Assembly (NCBI GenBank): GCA_964580725.1
Contig: CAZOLV010000107.1
Coordinates: forward strand, 1-16,190
DNA from: Amarolinea sp964580725
GTDB lineage: Bacteria > Chloroflexota > Anaerolineae > SSC4 > Amarolineaceae
Reading direction: 5' to 3'
DNA length: 16,190 bases
Numbering within the stretch: the stretch's first letter is position 1; every line of letters begins with the position of its first letter. A program made the position numbers and the translations under genes. Below the pieces are notes generated by a model. That model was not told where the DNA came from. It worked only from the letters and a program-made list of their open reading frames with translations, and did not search any database. This document shows positions 1 to 7,627 of this stretch, piece by piece.

Positions 1-2191
1 GTTTCAATCGCCCGCAGGCGATTCGTTGTCTTGCGACCCCGAAAGTAGAAAAGTGCGACTATTACAATGAGTCGCGTTTCAATCGCCCGCAGGCGATTCG
101 TTGTCTTGCGACTCATGGACGAAACATCAACCACGAACGGCGTTATCGGGTTTCAATCGCCCGCAGGCGATTCGTTGTCTTGCGACACGTATGATCTCGT
201 CACGGGCGAGATTGCTCACACGAGTTTCAATCGCCCGCAGGCGATTCGTTGTCTTGCGACAATGGAATCCGGGCCGGATGCAAAAATAGGTCATACGGTT
301 TCAATCGCCCGCAGGCGATTCGTTGTCTTGCGACCCATCATCAGCTTGAAGGTCGGAGAAACGACGGTGCGCGTTTCAATCGCCCGCAGGCGATTCGTTG
401 TCTTGCGACCGAGTCATCGGGCCGGCGGGCAATCTGCCGCCGGTCGTTTCAATCGCCCGCAGGCGATTCGTTGTCTTGCGACAATGATAACGGGGTTGCC
501 GTCGTTTACCGCCCGGTTTGTTTCAATCGCCCGCAGGCGATTCGTTGTCTTGCGACCGACGGTGAGTTCGCCAACCGCTAAGCGGTCGCCGGCGTTTCAA
601 TCGCCCGCAGGCGATTCGTTGTCTTGCGACCTCCTCGTCCACGGTCCGGCCGATGTTCTGGTCAAGAGTTTCAATCGCCCGCAGGCGATTCGTTGTCTTG
701 CGACTTGAAAGCGACCGCCTGGTCGCCGTGGTCGCCGACTTCGTCGGTTTCAATCGCCCGCAGGCGATTCGTTGTCTTGCGACGTCAGTACGAGGCAACC
801 ATTGAGATTCTGACGGAGAGTTTCAATCGCCCGCAGGCGATTCGTTGTCTTGCGACTCATGCTGCGCGTGCTGCACGCGGGCGGTGAACTCTGTTTCAAT
901 CGCCCGCAGGCGATTCGTTGTCTTGCGACGCGCGTTGGCGCTGCCCTCGGTGGAGGAGATCCTATGTTTCAATCGCCCGCAGGCGATTCGTTGTCTTGCG
1001 ACAGCGCGGCGCTGCAAGCATCACTGGGATTCTAGCCGTGTTTCAATCGCCCGCAGGCGATTCGTTGTCTTGCGACGCAGTTTGCGGATGATCTGTTCGG
1101 GGATGGATTCATCACGTTTCAATCGCCCGCAGGCGATTCGTTGTCTTGCGACCGTCGGCCGCCAGGCGCTCACGTCGACCGAATTGAACGTTTCAATCGC
1201 CCGCAGGCGATTCGTTGTCTTGCGACTTGCGCACCAGGTGATGCTGGCCAGGGGCGTGGTGAGTTTCAATCGCCCGCAGGCGATTCGTTGTCTTGCGACC
1301 TGGACGCGCCGCTGGTGTGTGCGCCGAACGCGGGCACGTTTCAATCGCCCGCAGGCGATTCGTTGTCTTGCGACCCTCTATCTGCCGCATTTTCTGCGCC
1401 TCTGCCAGTTCGTTTCAATCGCCCGCAGGCGATTCGTTGTCTTGCGACTCTTCTCGACTACGTTTGTGGGGCGTAAGTCCGCTCCGTTTCAATCGCCCGC
1501 AGGCGATTCGTTGTCTTGCGACGCCGCTGCCACACTTCGTCCCGCACAGACACCACATGCGTTTCAATCGCCCGCAGGCGATTCGTTGTCTTGCGACCCG
1601 GCTGTGATACTCCCCGTGAACTGCACCTTGCTCAGTTTCAATCGCCCGCAGGCGATTCGTTGTCTTGCGACGGCTAATTGGGACTCGATTGCTGTTGCGA
1701 TTGATAGCGTTTCAATCGCCCGCAGGCGATTCGTTGTCTTGCGACCTGCCAATTGTGGGCTGCGCGTGCGACGTAGGGATCGGGTTTCAATCGCCCGCAG
1801 GCGATTCGTTGTCTTGCGACCCAGAGACGGCCGTGGGGCGGCGAAAGCGGGGACGTTGTTTCAATCGCCCGCAGGCGATTCGTTGTCTTGCGACTGCCAG
1901 GGGTTGGGATAGCGAGACACGAGCGCAGTTTTTCGTTTCAATCGCCCGCAGGCGATTCGTTGTCTTGCGACTAGGCCGCCCGGCGTGGTCAGGCCGAGCA
2001 GTTTTGTTGTTTCAATCGCCCGCAGGCGATTCGTTGTCTTGCGACCGGATGTGCCGAGGGCCGTCGCCCCCAACTTGAAGTGTTTCAATCGCCCGCAGGC
2101 GATTCGTTGTCTTGCGACCCAATCGCCACCGCCCCCCCTCCCCCCCCTCCCACGGTTTCAATCGCCCGCAGGCGATTCGTTGTCTTGCGAC
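1..2191 (-). CRISPR. CRISPR array, 30 repeats and 29 spacers, transcribed leftwards
   Basis: A 37-bp repeat starts at 1, 76, 150, 224, 298, 373, 446, 520, 594, 668, 747, 820, 893, 966, 1040, 1116, 1190, 1263, 1338, 1412, 1486, 1561, 1635, 1709, 1784, 1858, 1935, 2009, 2082 and 2155. I read all 30 copies as identical. Spacers are 36-42 bp and I saw no duplicates. The plus-strand copy begins GTTTCAATCGCC and ends TTGCGAC. On the minus strand it therefore ends in ATTGAAAC, the typical 8-nt crRNA 5' handle of type I/III systems. The repeat contains a perfect 7-bp stem (AATCGCC, loop TGCG, GGCGATT) just before the handle, suitable for Cas6. Window base 1 is the first base of a repeat, so the older end of the array may continue to the left. 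The newest spacers should be at the right, next to the leader. A type III system with Cas6 encoded at 14110-14931 is the likely user. Confidence 0.99.
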
Positions 2192-2270
2192 CGCGGTTTG
2201 TTTCCATCCCCCTTCTTGTGCTATCATTCCCTCAGCACTTCATTATATATCTTTCTGCCGCTCAACCGTC
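2192..2270 (-). promoter_or_regulatory. CRISPR leader with array promoter
   Basis: This sequence follows the leader-proximal repeat and is the only AT-rich stretch nearby. On the minus strand it has a consensus -10 box TATAAT (plus-strand 2242-2247), which would start transcription about 45-50 nt before the first repeat. The -35 region (around 2260-2270) is a poor match, so recognition may be weak or assisted. The orientation agrees with the repeat's ATTGAAAC end. The leader-side limit is inferred; the leader could extend as far as the wyl promoter. Confidence 0.6.
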
Positions 2271-2320
2271 GTTTTTCGCCTGTGCCGAGGCCCGGAGAAA
2301 AGTTTGCTAAAACACCGCGC

Positions 2321-2347
2321 TGGAAACAAATCTAAGCACATTATAAT
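2321..2347 (+). promoter_or_regulatory. Putative promoter of the WYL gene
   Basis: A perfect TATAAT lies at 2342-2347, about 90 bp before the WYL start codon. The best upstream element is TGGAAA (2321-2326) at 15-bp spacing, which is a poor -35 box. It points away from the array promoter, so the two transcripts diverge from a shared 240-bp region. A separate ribosome-binding site, AAGGTGAT (2422-2429), precedes the ATG by five bases. Confidence 0.45.
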
Positions 2348-2434
2348 GCCATCCCACCCAACTCGTCAACTCAACGCCCAGGCGGCCGCTACTCTCAATG
2401 CAGCCACCCGCCCCATACGCTAAGGTGATTTCTA

Positions 2435-4690
2435 ATGCCAACCCTGCTCGATTGCCTTACCTTCGCATCGTTTCGCCATCTTTGGGCCATCGCTCAGGCC
2501 CATTTCCTGCTGCCGTCCCAACGTCATCCCCCCAAACAAGTCTGGCTGGATACTCTGCTCGCGTTCCTCACCGATCCGGCCAACTTGCAACGCGTCGTCT
2601 CCCAACTCTCCGATGCCGACCTGGATGCCCTGCACGCGCTGCTGGCGCTGCCGCATCCCGCGCTCGAACACGCCTTCTGCGCACGTCATGGCGCTATTCG
2701 CCCCTACCGCCCGTGGGATCGCTCTGTTCCCTTGCCTGACCGCCCCTGGCGCTTCCCCACCAGCAGTGCCGAACACCTCTGGTACCTCGGCCTGCTCTTC
2801 CCCGCGCCGCCCGATCGCCCCGGCGGGCAGTCGCGCCTGACCCTGGCCGCCGAACATCGCGCATTCCTGACCGACTATTTCGAAAAAACGGCCCCTGCAC
2901 GGCCAGCGGCTCCTGCAGGCCTGGCCTACGAGCCACTCCTGTTCGACACCCTCTACGATCTCACTGTTCTCCTGGCCCTGCTGCACCAGCACGACGTGAC
3001 CCTCGCACACCAACGCTGGTTACCCGTCCCCTTTCTGCACCTTGTCAACCAGCAGACGCGCCATCCCGTGCCTCTGCCCGCGCTGCGTTCTGAACTGCAA
3101 GCCCCGCGCCTGCACTTCCTGCACTACCTGGCGCAAGCCCTCGGCCTTCTCATCACCACCGCCGATTTGCCCAAACCCGCGCCAGCCATCGCCCTCTGGC
3201 TGCAGGCCGACCCCACCGTGCGCGTCCAGCAACTCTGGCGCTCCTGGCTGCAGCCTGATCCCTGGCTCACATTCCGCCTGCCGGCTGCGGCCACGCCAGA
3301 CCCCATCGCCCTGGTGCAGCACCTGCTGCAGTTGCTCAACCTCGCGCCGGCCGACGCATGGCGCACCATCCCTCAACTGCGTAAAGAACTCAAGCGCTTC
3401 ATCCATCCCACGCCTGTTTGGTGGCAAACGCCTGCTGATGACGATAGCGCGCCGCACATCTTGGCCGATCTCTTCCTCGGCCCCCTCGCCTGGCTTGGCC
3501 TGGTCAGCCTACAAACCGAAACGCACTTGCACGTCCGCCTCAGCCCGGCCGCGCGCACCTGGCTCAATGACTCACCCTTGCCGCCCCTCCCTACACCCCA
3601 ACCCTTCGCACTCAGTCTGGATGCGGAGCGCATCACCCTGCACCTTCCCGGCAACACCGCCGCCCTGGGCGCCGCCCAGGTTGACCTGGCGCGCGTTTTT
3701 GCCCTTGTCAGCCAGTTCGGTCGCCTCAGCTTTGGCGCTGATGACCTGGCCCTGGTCATGACCAGTGAAACGACCCTCGACGCCGTTCTGCACCTCCTCA
3801 ACGGCGCCATCGGCCGGCCGCTCGACGCCGCTGAGTATGCCGTCGTGGCCGGCTGGGCCGCCACCCCGGCTCCCATCACCATCCACCGCCTGACCGTGCT
3901 CGAAGCCGCGGATCCGGCCCACCTGACTGCGCTCACCACCCGTCGCGCACTGCACCCCTTACTCGGTCGCACCCTCAACCGGCGCCTGGTCGTCGTCCCC
4001 GATCGTCTTCTCCCCCGCCTCGTCGGTCGTCTGCGTCGCCTGCGCATCCCTCACCGCCTGACCATCTCCGACGCGGCCGGCGCGCGCAGCGCCGGCAAGG
4101 CCAAGATCGCCGACAGCGGCTATCTCTACCTGGCCGGACTGGTCTTCCAACAACTGAGCCGCTTTACCGATTTGCCCCTGCGCCTGCCGGCCGCGGTTCT
4201 CGAGCAAATCGCGGCCAACCTCCCGCCTGAAACCGCCTCCGACCTGCATGCCCTGGCTGAAGAACTGCTCGCGCGCCTGCAGACTGCCTTCGACGGCTAC
4301 TCCGGGCCCCCGCTCGACAATCCGTATCCCATCAACCGAGCCGATACCCAGGTCCGCCTTACGGCCGCCATCGCCGGCGAGCACAGCGTCGAACTGACCT
4401 ACTGGACCGCGGGACGCGGCGAGTTGACCCACCGTCGCGTCGACCCCTACCGCCTGGAAACCCGCGGCAGCGTCACCTACCTCGTCGCCTACTGCCACCT
4501 GCGCCGTGCCGAGCGCGTCTTCCGCCTCGACCGCATCCTCGCCGTCGCCGACAGCGAACCACCGCCGGCACCCAATCAGGCGCCCCTCGCCTTCATCGCC
4601 AGCGAGCCGTCAGCACCAGCCACCCCGCGCCCGCCCTCCGCCATAACACCAGCGCCCGTCAACGACGATGACCTCATCGTCCCCTTTTAG
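2435..4690 (+). CDS. WYL-domain protein with helicase-associated-type middle region
   Basis: The 751-residue product has a C-terminal WYL domain at about 637-705. The region contains ELTYWTAGRGELTHRRVDPY, then a YLVAYC strand and the RVFRLDRI end typical of the fold. WYL domains sense ligands or nucleic acid and are common in regulators and accessory factors of CRISPR and other defence loci. Residues about 390-545 resemble the XPB/Ssl2-type helicase-associated region often found before a WYL domain (strand LDAERITLHLPG, then a PLDAAEYAVVAGWA segment), but no helicase motor is present. Residues 1-380 are Leu/Pro-rich and helical; I do not recognise a DNA-binding motif by eye. The tail (706-751) is Pro/Ala-rich and ends DDDLIVPF. 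The start is set by AAGGTGAT five bases upstream. It is the only plus-strand gene, divergent from the array and convergent with cas2. A role as regulator of array or cas expression is inference from position. Confidence 0.85.
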   Translation: MPTLLDCLTFASFRHLWAIAQAHFLLPSQRHPPKQVWLDTLLAFLTDPANLQRVVSQLSDADLDALHALLALPHPALEHAFCARHGAIRPYRPWDRSVPLPDRPWRFPTSSAEHLWYLGLLFPAPPDRPGGQSRLTLAAEHRAFLTDYFEKTAPARPAAPAGLAYEPLLFDTLYDLTVLLALLHQHDVTLAHQRWLPVPFLHLVNQQTRHPVPLPALRSELQAPRLHFLHYLAQALGLLITTADLPKPAPAIALWLQADPTVRVQQLWRSWLQPDPWLTFRLPAAATPDPIALVQHLLQLLNLAPADAWRTIPQLRKELKRFIHPTPVWWQTPADDDSAPHILADLFLGPLAWLGLVSLQTETHLHVRLSPAARTWLNDSPLPPLPTPQPFALSLDAERITLHLPGNTAALGAAQVDLARVFALVSQFGRLSFGADDLALVMTSETTLDAVLHLLNGAIGRPLDAAEYAVVAGWAATPAPITIHRLTVLEAADPAHLTALTTRRALHPLLGRTLNRRLVVVPDRLLPRLVGRLRRLRIPHRLTISDAAGARSAGKAKIADSGYLYLAGLVFQQLSRFTDLPLRLPAAVLEQIAANLPPETASDLHALAEELLARLQTAFDGYSGPPLDNPYPINRADTQVRLTAAIAGEHSVELTYWTAGRGELTHRRVDPYRLETRGSVTYLVAYCHLRRAERVFRLDRILAVADSEPPPAPNQAPLAFIASEPSAPATPRPPSAITPAPVNDDDLIVPF

Positions 4691-4875
4691 CCAATGCTGA
4701 ATGCTGAATTCTGAAAGCTGAATAACAGACCCCACCCCGCACATTCCCGGCGTCACGCACAACTCATTCATCATTCAGCATTCAGCATTCAGCGACGACC
4801 TCATCGTCCCCTTCTAACCAATGCTGAATTCTGAAATGCTGATCTGCAATCTGTAATCTGTAATCTGCCCTCCTC
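4670..4875. repeat. Duplicated gene end and ATGCTGA repeats between wyl and cas2
   Basis: The last codons of wyl and the bases after its stop (4670-4700) are repeated at 4797-4827 with two differences in 31 bp, including a second in-frame-looking stop. Between and around them are runs of the unit ATGCTGA. One run (4693-4709) and its complement (4773-4789) form a perfect 17-bp inverted repeat with a 63-nt spacer, which could fold as a long hairpin for either convergent transcript. The stretch 4838-4866 has CTGTAATCTG-type units. I see no gene in this gap. Confidence 0.85.
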
Positions 4876-5172
4876 CTACAAAATCCTCGCCACCACCCGC
4901 GGTTCCTCCAACCCCGTCTGCACCCCCATCACCAGCGCCTTCGGCAGGCATGACTCGCACAAGAAGTAAAAACGAACACTGTCCTCCTCCTGATTCACCA
5001 GCCGTTTCAATTTCTTGAGCAGCCGATCCATGTCCTTCCCCTTCAGATCGCACTCGAAGACGCTGTACTGCACCCGCTGCCCAAAATCCAACAGCGTCTG
5101 CATCACCTTCGTCCGCCGCCGATCATCCGGAATATCGTAACACACCAGCACAAACTGCGTCGTCTTCGCCAT
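4876..5172 (-). CDS. cas2: CRISPR-associated endonuclease Cas2
   Basis: The product is 98 residues, normal for Cas2. It opens with the ferredoxin-like first strand FVLVCYDIPDDRRR (7-20), whose Asp13 is the conserved metal-binding position, and continues with the family's LLDFGQRVQYSVFECDL segment (27-43). Cas2 dimers bridge two Cas1 dimers to form the integrase that inserts new spacers at the leader end. I take the ATG at 5172 rather than an upstream in-frame ATG at 5211, because MAKTTQF begins just before the first strand and a GGGGG stretch precedes it. The upstream version would add residues encoded in the repeat-rich cas1-cas2 gap. It is the last gene of the minus-strand run and sits 86 bp after cas1. 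Confidence 0.97.
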   Translation of the reverse strand: MAKTTQFVLVCYDIPDDRRRTKVMQTLLDFGQRVQYSVFECDLKGKDMDRLLKKLKRLVNQEEDSVRFYFLCESCLPKALVMGVQTGLEEPRVVARIL

Positions 5173-5258
5173 GATAGACCCCCGGACAGAAATGCAAAAT
5201 ACAAAGTACATAGTACAAAGCCCTCTGCGCTCTGCGCTTTGTACTTTGCACTCTGCAC
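5173..5258. repeat. Hairpin and CTTTGTACTTTG repeat between cas1 and cas2
   Basis: A perfect 9-bp inverted repeat AGTACAAAG (5212-5220) / CTTTGTACT (5237-5245) encloses a loop of CTGCGCT units. The 12-mer CTTTGTACTTTG (5237-5248) recurs exactly at 6369-6380, in the gap before cas1. The hairpin may stabilise or weaken the cas2 part of the message; that is inference. I see no gene here. Confidence 0.75.
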
Positions 5259-6269
5259 TTACGCTTCGTACCCCTGGTAACTCGCCGCTTCTCCCAGCAC
5301 CACATTCGCCAGGTGGCGCGCTTGCTCCTCGATGATACGCCGTAGCGCGGTGGTCTCTTTCTTGCGCGGATAGAGTACCGGCGTCGCCATCTGCTTCTCA
5401 TGCGCCTCGATCAACCGCCGGCGGCCGCTTTCCACCAGGTACACCCCCGGCGTGGCCCCTGGCTCGCGCCGAAAATCCTGCGCCGTAAAGCGGTTCTGCA
5501 GGAACAGCGGCGCGACGATGGCATCTACCACCACCGGGCGGAACTCCTCCATCAGATCGAGCGCCAGCGACGGGCGGTTGTAGTCCATCGTATGGAAAAA
5601 GCCCATGTACGGATCGAACCCCACCAGGTTGACCATGCCCAGTGCCGCGCTCTGCAGCAGCGCATAGCCAAAGCTCAGCGCGGCATTGACCGCGTCGGGC
5701 GGCGGGCGATACTGGCGGCCGTTGAACCCCCAGCTTGGCGGCAGCAGGTCTTTCAGCCCGCCGAAATAGGCAGCCGCGCCGCTTCCCTCGTAGCCGCGCA
5801 GGCTGTCCAGGTCGCGGGCTGCGCTGACCTGACCCTCGATGCCCTGGATGGTTTGCGTCGCTTTTTGCGCGCGGGTCTGCACCTGACTCCCCGCTGCTGC
5901 CGCCAGCCGCCCCAGCGTGCGCCGTTGATTGGCCAGCTTGGCCAGGATCGCCTGCCTGGCAATCGGCAGGGCTGTCTGTGGATTGCCTAACACCTGGTAC
6001 TGGCGATGGCGCAGATGGGCAAAGCCCAGCGCCGGCGGGGTTAGCCGCCCGCGATACTTGCCATACGATGAGAAAAACGCGACGTCCACTTCCTGCACCA
6101 GAAGTTGCGTAATCAGCGCGGCCGAGAGCTGCACATTCCCCATGACCACCAACTGCTCGACATGAATCAGCGGTATGTCCAAAATCACATCCGATTTCTT
6201 CTCCACAATGAGGCGCTCGCCTTTCTTGCGTGCCGTTGCGCCCTGATCGGTTAAATAGATGACTGGCAT
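5259..6269 (-). CDS. cas1: CRISPR-associated endonuclease/integrase Cas1
   Basis: The 336-residue product has the two-part Cas1 fold. An N-terminal strand domain (MPVIYLTDQG to about residue 75, with VDVAFFSSYGKYRGRL) precedes the helical catalytic domain. Metal-binding residues are visible as Glu161 (RGYEGSGAAAYF), His226 (DPYMGFFHTMDYNRPSLALD) and Glu241 with Asp238 (DLMEEFRP), so it should be active. Cas1 catalyses spacer integration with Cas2. The ATG at 6269 is chosen because AGGAGGG lies directly upstream and MPVIYLTDQG is the family's usual start; an in-frame ATG at 6338 would add residues without family character. It is not fused to the reverse transcriptase encoded 132 bp upstream, unlike many RT-Cas1 proteins. 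Confidence 0.98.
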   Translation of the reverse strand: MPVIYLTDQGATARKKGERLIVEKKSDVILDIPLIHVEQLVVMGNVQLSAALITQLLVQEVDVAFFSSYGKYRGRLTPPALGFAHLRHRQYQVLGNPQTALPIARQAILAKLANQRRTLGRLAAAAGSQVQTRAQKATQTIQGIEGQVSAARDLDSLRGYEGSGAAAYFGGLKDLLPPSWGFNGRQYRPPPDAVNAALSFGYALLQSAALGMVNLVGFDPYMGFFHTMDYNRPSLALDLMEEFRPVVVDAIVAPLFLQNRFTAQDFRREPGATPGVYLVESGRRRLIEAHEKQMATPVLYPRKKETTALRRIIEEQARHLANVVLGEAASYQGYEA

Positions 6270-6401
6270 TGTCCCTCCTGACCCAGGAATGCTTTCGCGC
6301 GTAGACGCAGAGGCGCCAGGATGCAAAGGCAATCTCATTATTTCGCGTTCAGCGTTCCGTATCTCGCACTTTGTACTTTGCGCTTTGCACTTTGTGCTCA
6401 G
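6270..6401. repeat. RT-cas1 gap with repeats
   Basis: This 132-bp gap holds tandem CTTTG-type units at about 6367-6400, including an exact copy of the 12-mer CTTTGTACTTTG found between cas1 and cas2. The end next to cas1 holds its strong ribosome-binding site, read on the minus strand. It is too short for a missing thumb domain of the RT, and I see no gene in it. Confidence 0.6.
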
Positions 6402-7625
6402 CTAGAACCCCAGGTAATGATGCTTGTTGCCGACGAAAAACACACCCAAGAATTGAAAACCCTCGTCGAAGCTCACCAGCCGCGTCTTTTTGGGATTCAA
6501 TTCCAGGCGCAGTTCGCCCAGTCCCTGCTCCACCTCAACCAACGCGGCTTCCGCATCCTGCCGCCGCGGGCACAGCACCACCAGGTCATCGGCGTAGCGT
6601 ACCAGGTTCAGCCCGGCCTGCGTCAACCGCACATCCAACGGGTGTAGGTAGATGTTCGCCAGCAGCGGCGAGATCGGCCCGCCCTGCGAGGTGCCGGCCG
6701 TGGGACGCTGCCCTGCCAGCGCGTTCATGATGCGCACCCGCACCCAGCCTTCCAGCAGCCACAGCAACCCCGCATCGTTCAGCTCATTGCGCAGCCGTTT
6801 CACCAGCAAATCCGGGTCAATCTGCTCGAAACACTTTTTGATATCGGCATCCACCACCCAGCGCAGCCCCTGATCGCGCAGCGTGAGAATGCGCGCCGCC
6901 GCATCCTGCACGCCGCGACCCGGACGAAAGCCAAAGCTGCAATCCAGGAAACGCTGTTCGAAGGTTGGCTCCAGGTATTCCACCACCGCGCGCTGCGCCA
7001 CGCGGTCGCGGATCGTCCATTTGGCCAGCGGCCGCTGCCCTTCGCCGCTGCGTTTGGGCACCCACACCGTTTTGACCGGCGTGGGACGGTAGGTTCCGCC
7101 CAGCACCTCCTGGCGCAGCACCGCCAGCTCCGTCTCCGCCTGGGCTGCAAACGCATCCAGCGAAACGCCGTCCACACCGGGGCCGCCGCCATTGGCTTTG
7201 ATGTGCAGCCAGGCCCGCGCCAGGCTTTCACGTGTGAAGGCCGCCTCCAGTCCTGGCGTCTTGACCGCAGCCGGTTTGGCCACTGGCCCCTGATCTGGCT
7301 GCGCGACAGGCGCGGGTGGCCGCGTGGCGCGGCGCCGCCGCGCGGCCACCAGATCATTGAAAACGACGCCTGCGCTGCGTCTGCCACGCGCGGGGGGCGC
7401 GGCCCGGGGAATACGGGCTGGCCGGCGCGGCTCAACGGCTACCGGGGCGTGGTCACCCGCTCGCTGCGGGGGATCAGCATGAGACGCGGCCGGCGTTGCT
7501 GGCGGCGTCGGTTCCGTGCGTGCGGGCGCCTTGTTTGTCTCAAGCGCTTCGTCGCGTGCCTGCCGCCGTGCTGCGCGGGCCGCCAGGCGGCGTAAGATGC
7601 GTCGCATGCCGCGTGTGCTGTCCAT
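6402..7625 (-). CDS. Stand-alone CRISPR-associated reverse transcriptase
   Basis: The 407-residue product carries the group II intron-like RT motifs in order: GGGPGVDG (146-153), RPLAKWTIRDRVAQRA (198-213), SFGFRPGRG (230-238), VVDADIKKCFEQID (257-270, catalytic Asp261), GTSQGGPISPLLANIYL (311-327), YADD (344-347, catalytic Asp346-Asp347), LNPKKTRLV and FQFLGVFF (391-398). All catalytic residues are present. It stops nine residues after the last motif, so the maturase/thumb and endonuclease parts of intron RTs are absent. The first 125 residues are Arg/Ala/Pro-rich and probably disordered. RTs beside cas1 in type III loci are known to support spacer acquisition from RNA. I place the start at ATG 7625, two bases after the preceding gene's stop with GAGG upstream; an in-frame ATG at 7697 overlaps that gene. 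No Cas6 or Cas1 fusion is present. Confidence 0.93.
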   Translation of the reverse strand: MDSTRGMRRILRRLAARAARRQARDEALETNKAPARTEPTPPATPAASHADPPQRAGDHAPVAVEPRRPARIPRAAPPARGRRSAGVVFNDLVAARRRRATRPPAPVAQPDQGPVAKPAAVKTPGLEAAFTRESLARAWLHIKANGGGPGVDGVSLDAFAAQAETELAVLRQEVLGGTYRPTPVKTVWVPKRSGEGQRPLAKWTIRDRVAQRAVVEYLEPTFEQRFLDCSFGFRPGRGVQDAAARILTLRDQGLRWVVDADIKKCFEQIDPDLLVKRLRNELNDAGLLWLLEGWVRVRIMNALAGQRPTAGTSQGGPISPLLANIYLHPLDVRLTQAGLNLVRYADDLVVLCPRRQDAEAALVEVEQGLGELRLELNPKKTRLVSFDEGFQFLGVFFVGNKHHYLGF

Positions 7626-7627
7626 GG

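Noticed and set aside
1..2191. Plus-strand transcription of the array
   Set aside because: The repeat ends in ATTGAAAC only on the minus strand, and the AT-rich promoter-bearing flank is at the right end.
67..2335. Many open frames on both strands across the array
   Set aside because: They are translations of the repeated CRISPR unit (recurring FNRPQAIRCLAT and similar) joined by spacers and have no gene features.
3373..4498. Minus-strand open frames inside the WYL gene
   Set aside because: Their composition is that of antisense GC-rich sequence and the plus-strand frame encodes a recognisable WYL domain over the same bases.
6270..6338. Longer Cas1 starting at 6338
   Set aside because: The extra residues do not resemble Cas1 and a strong AGGAGGG directly precedes the ATG at 6269.
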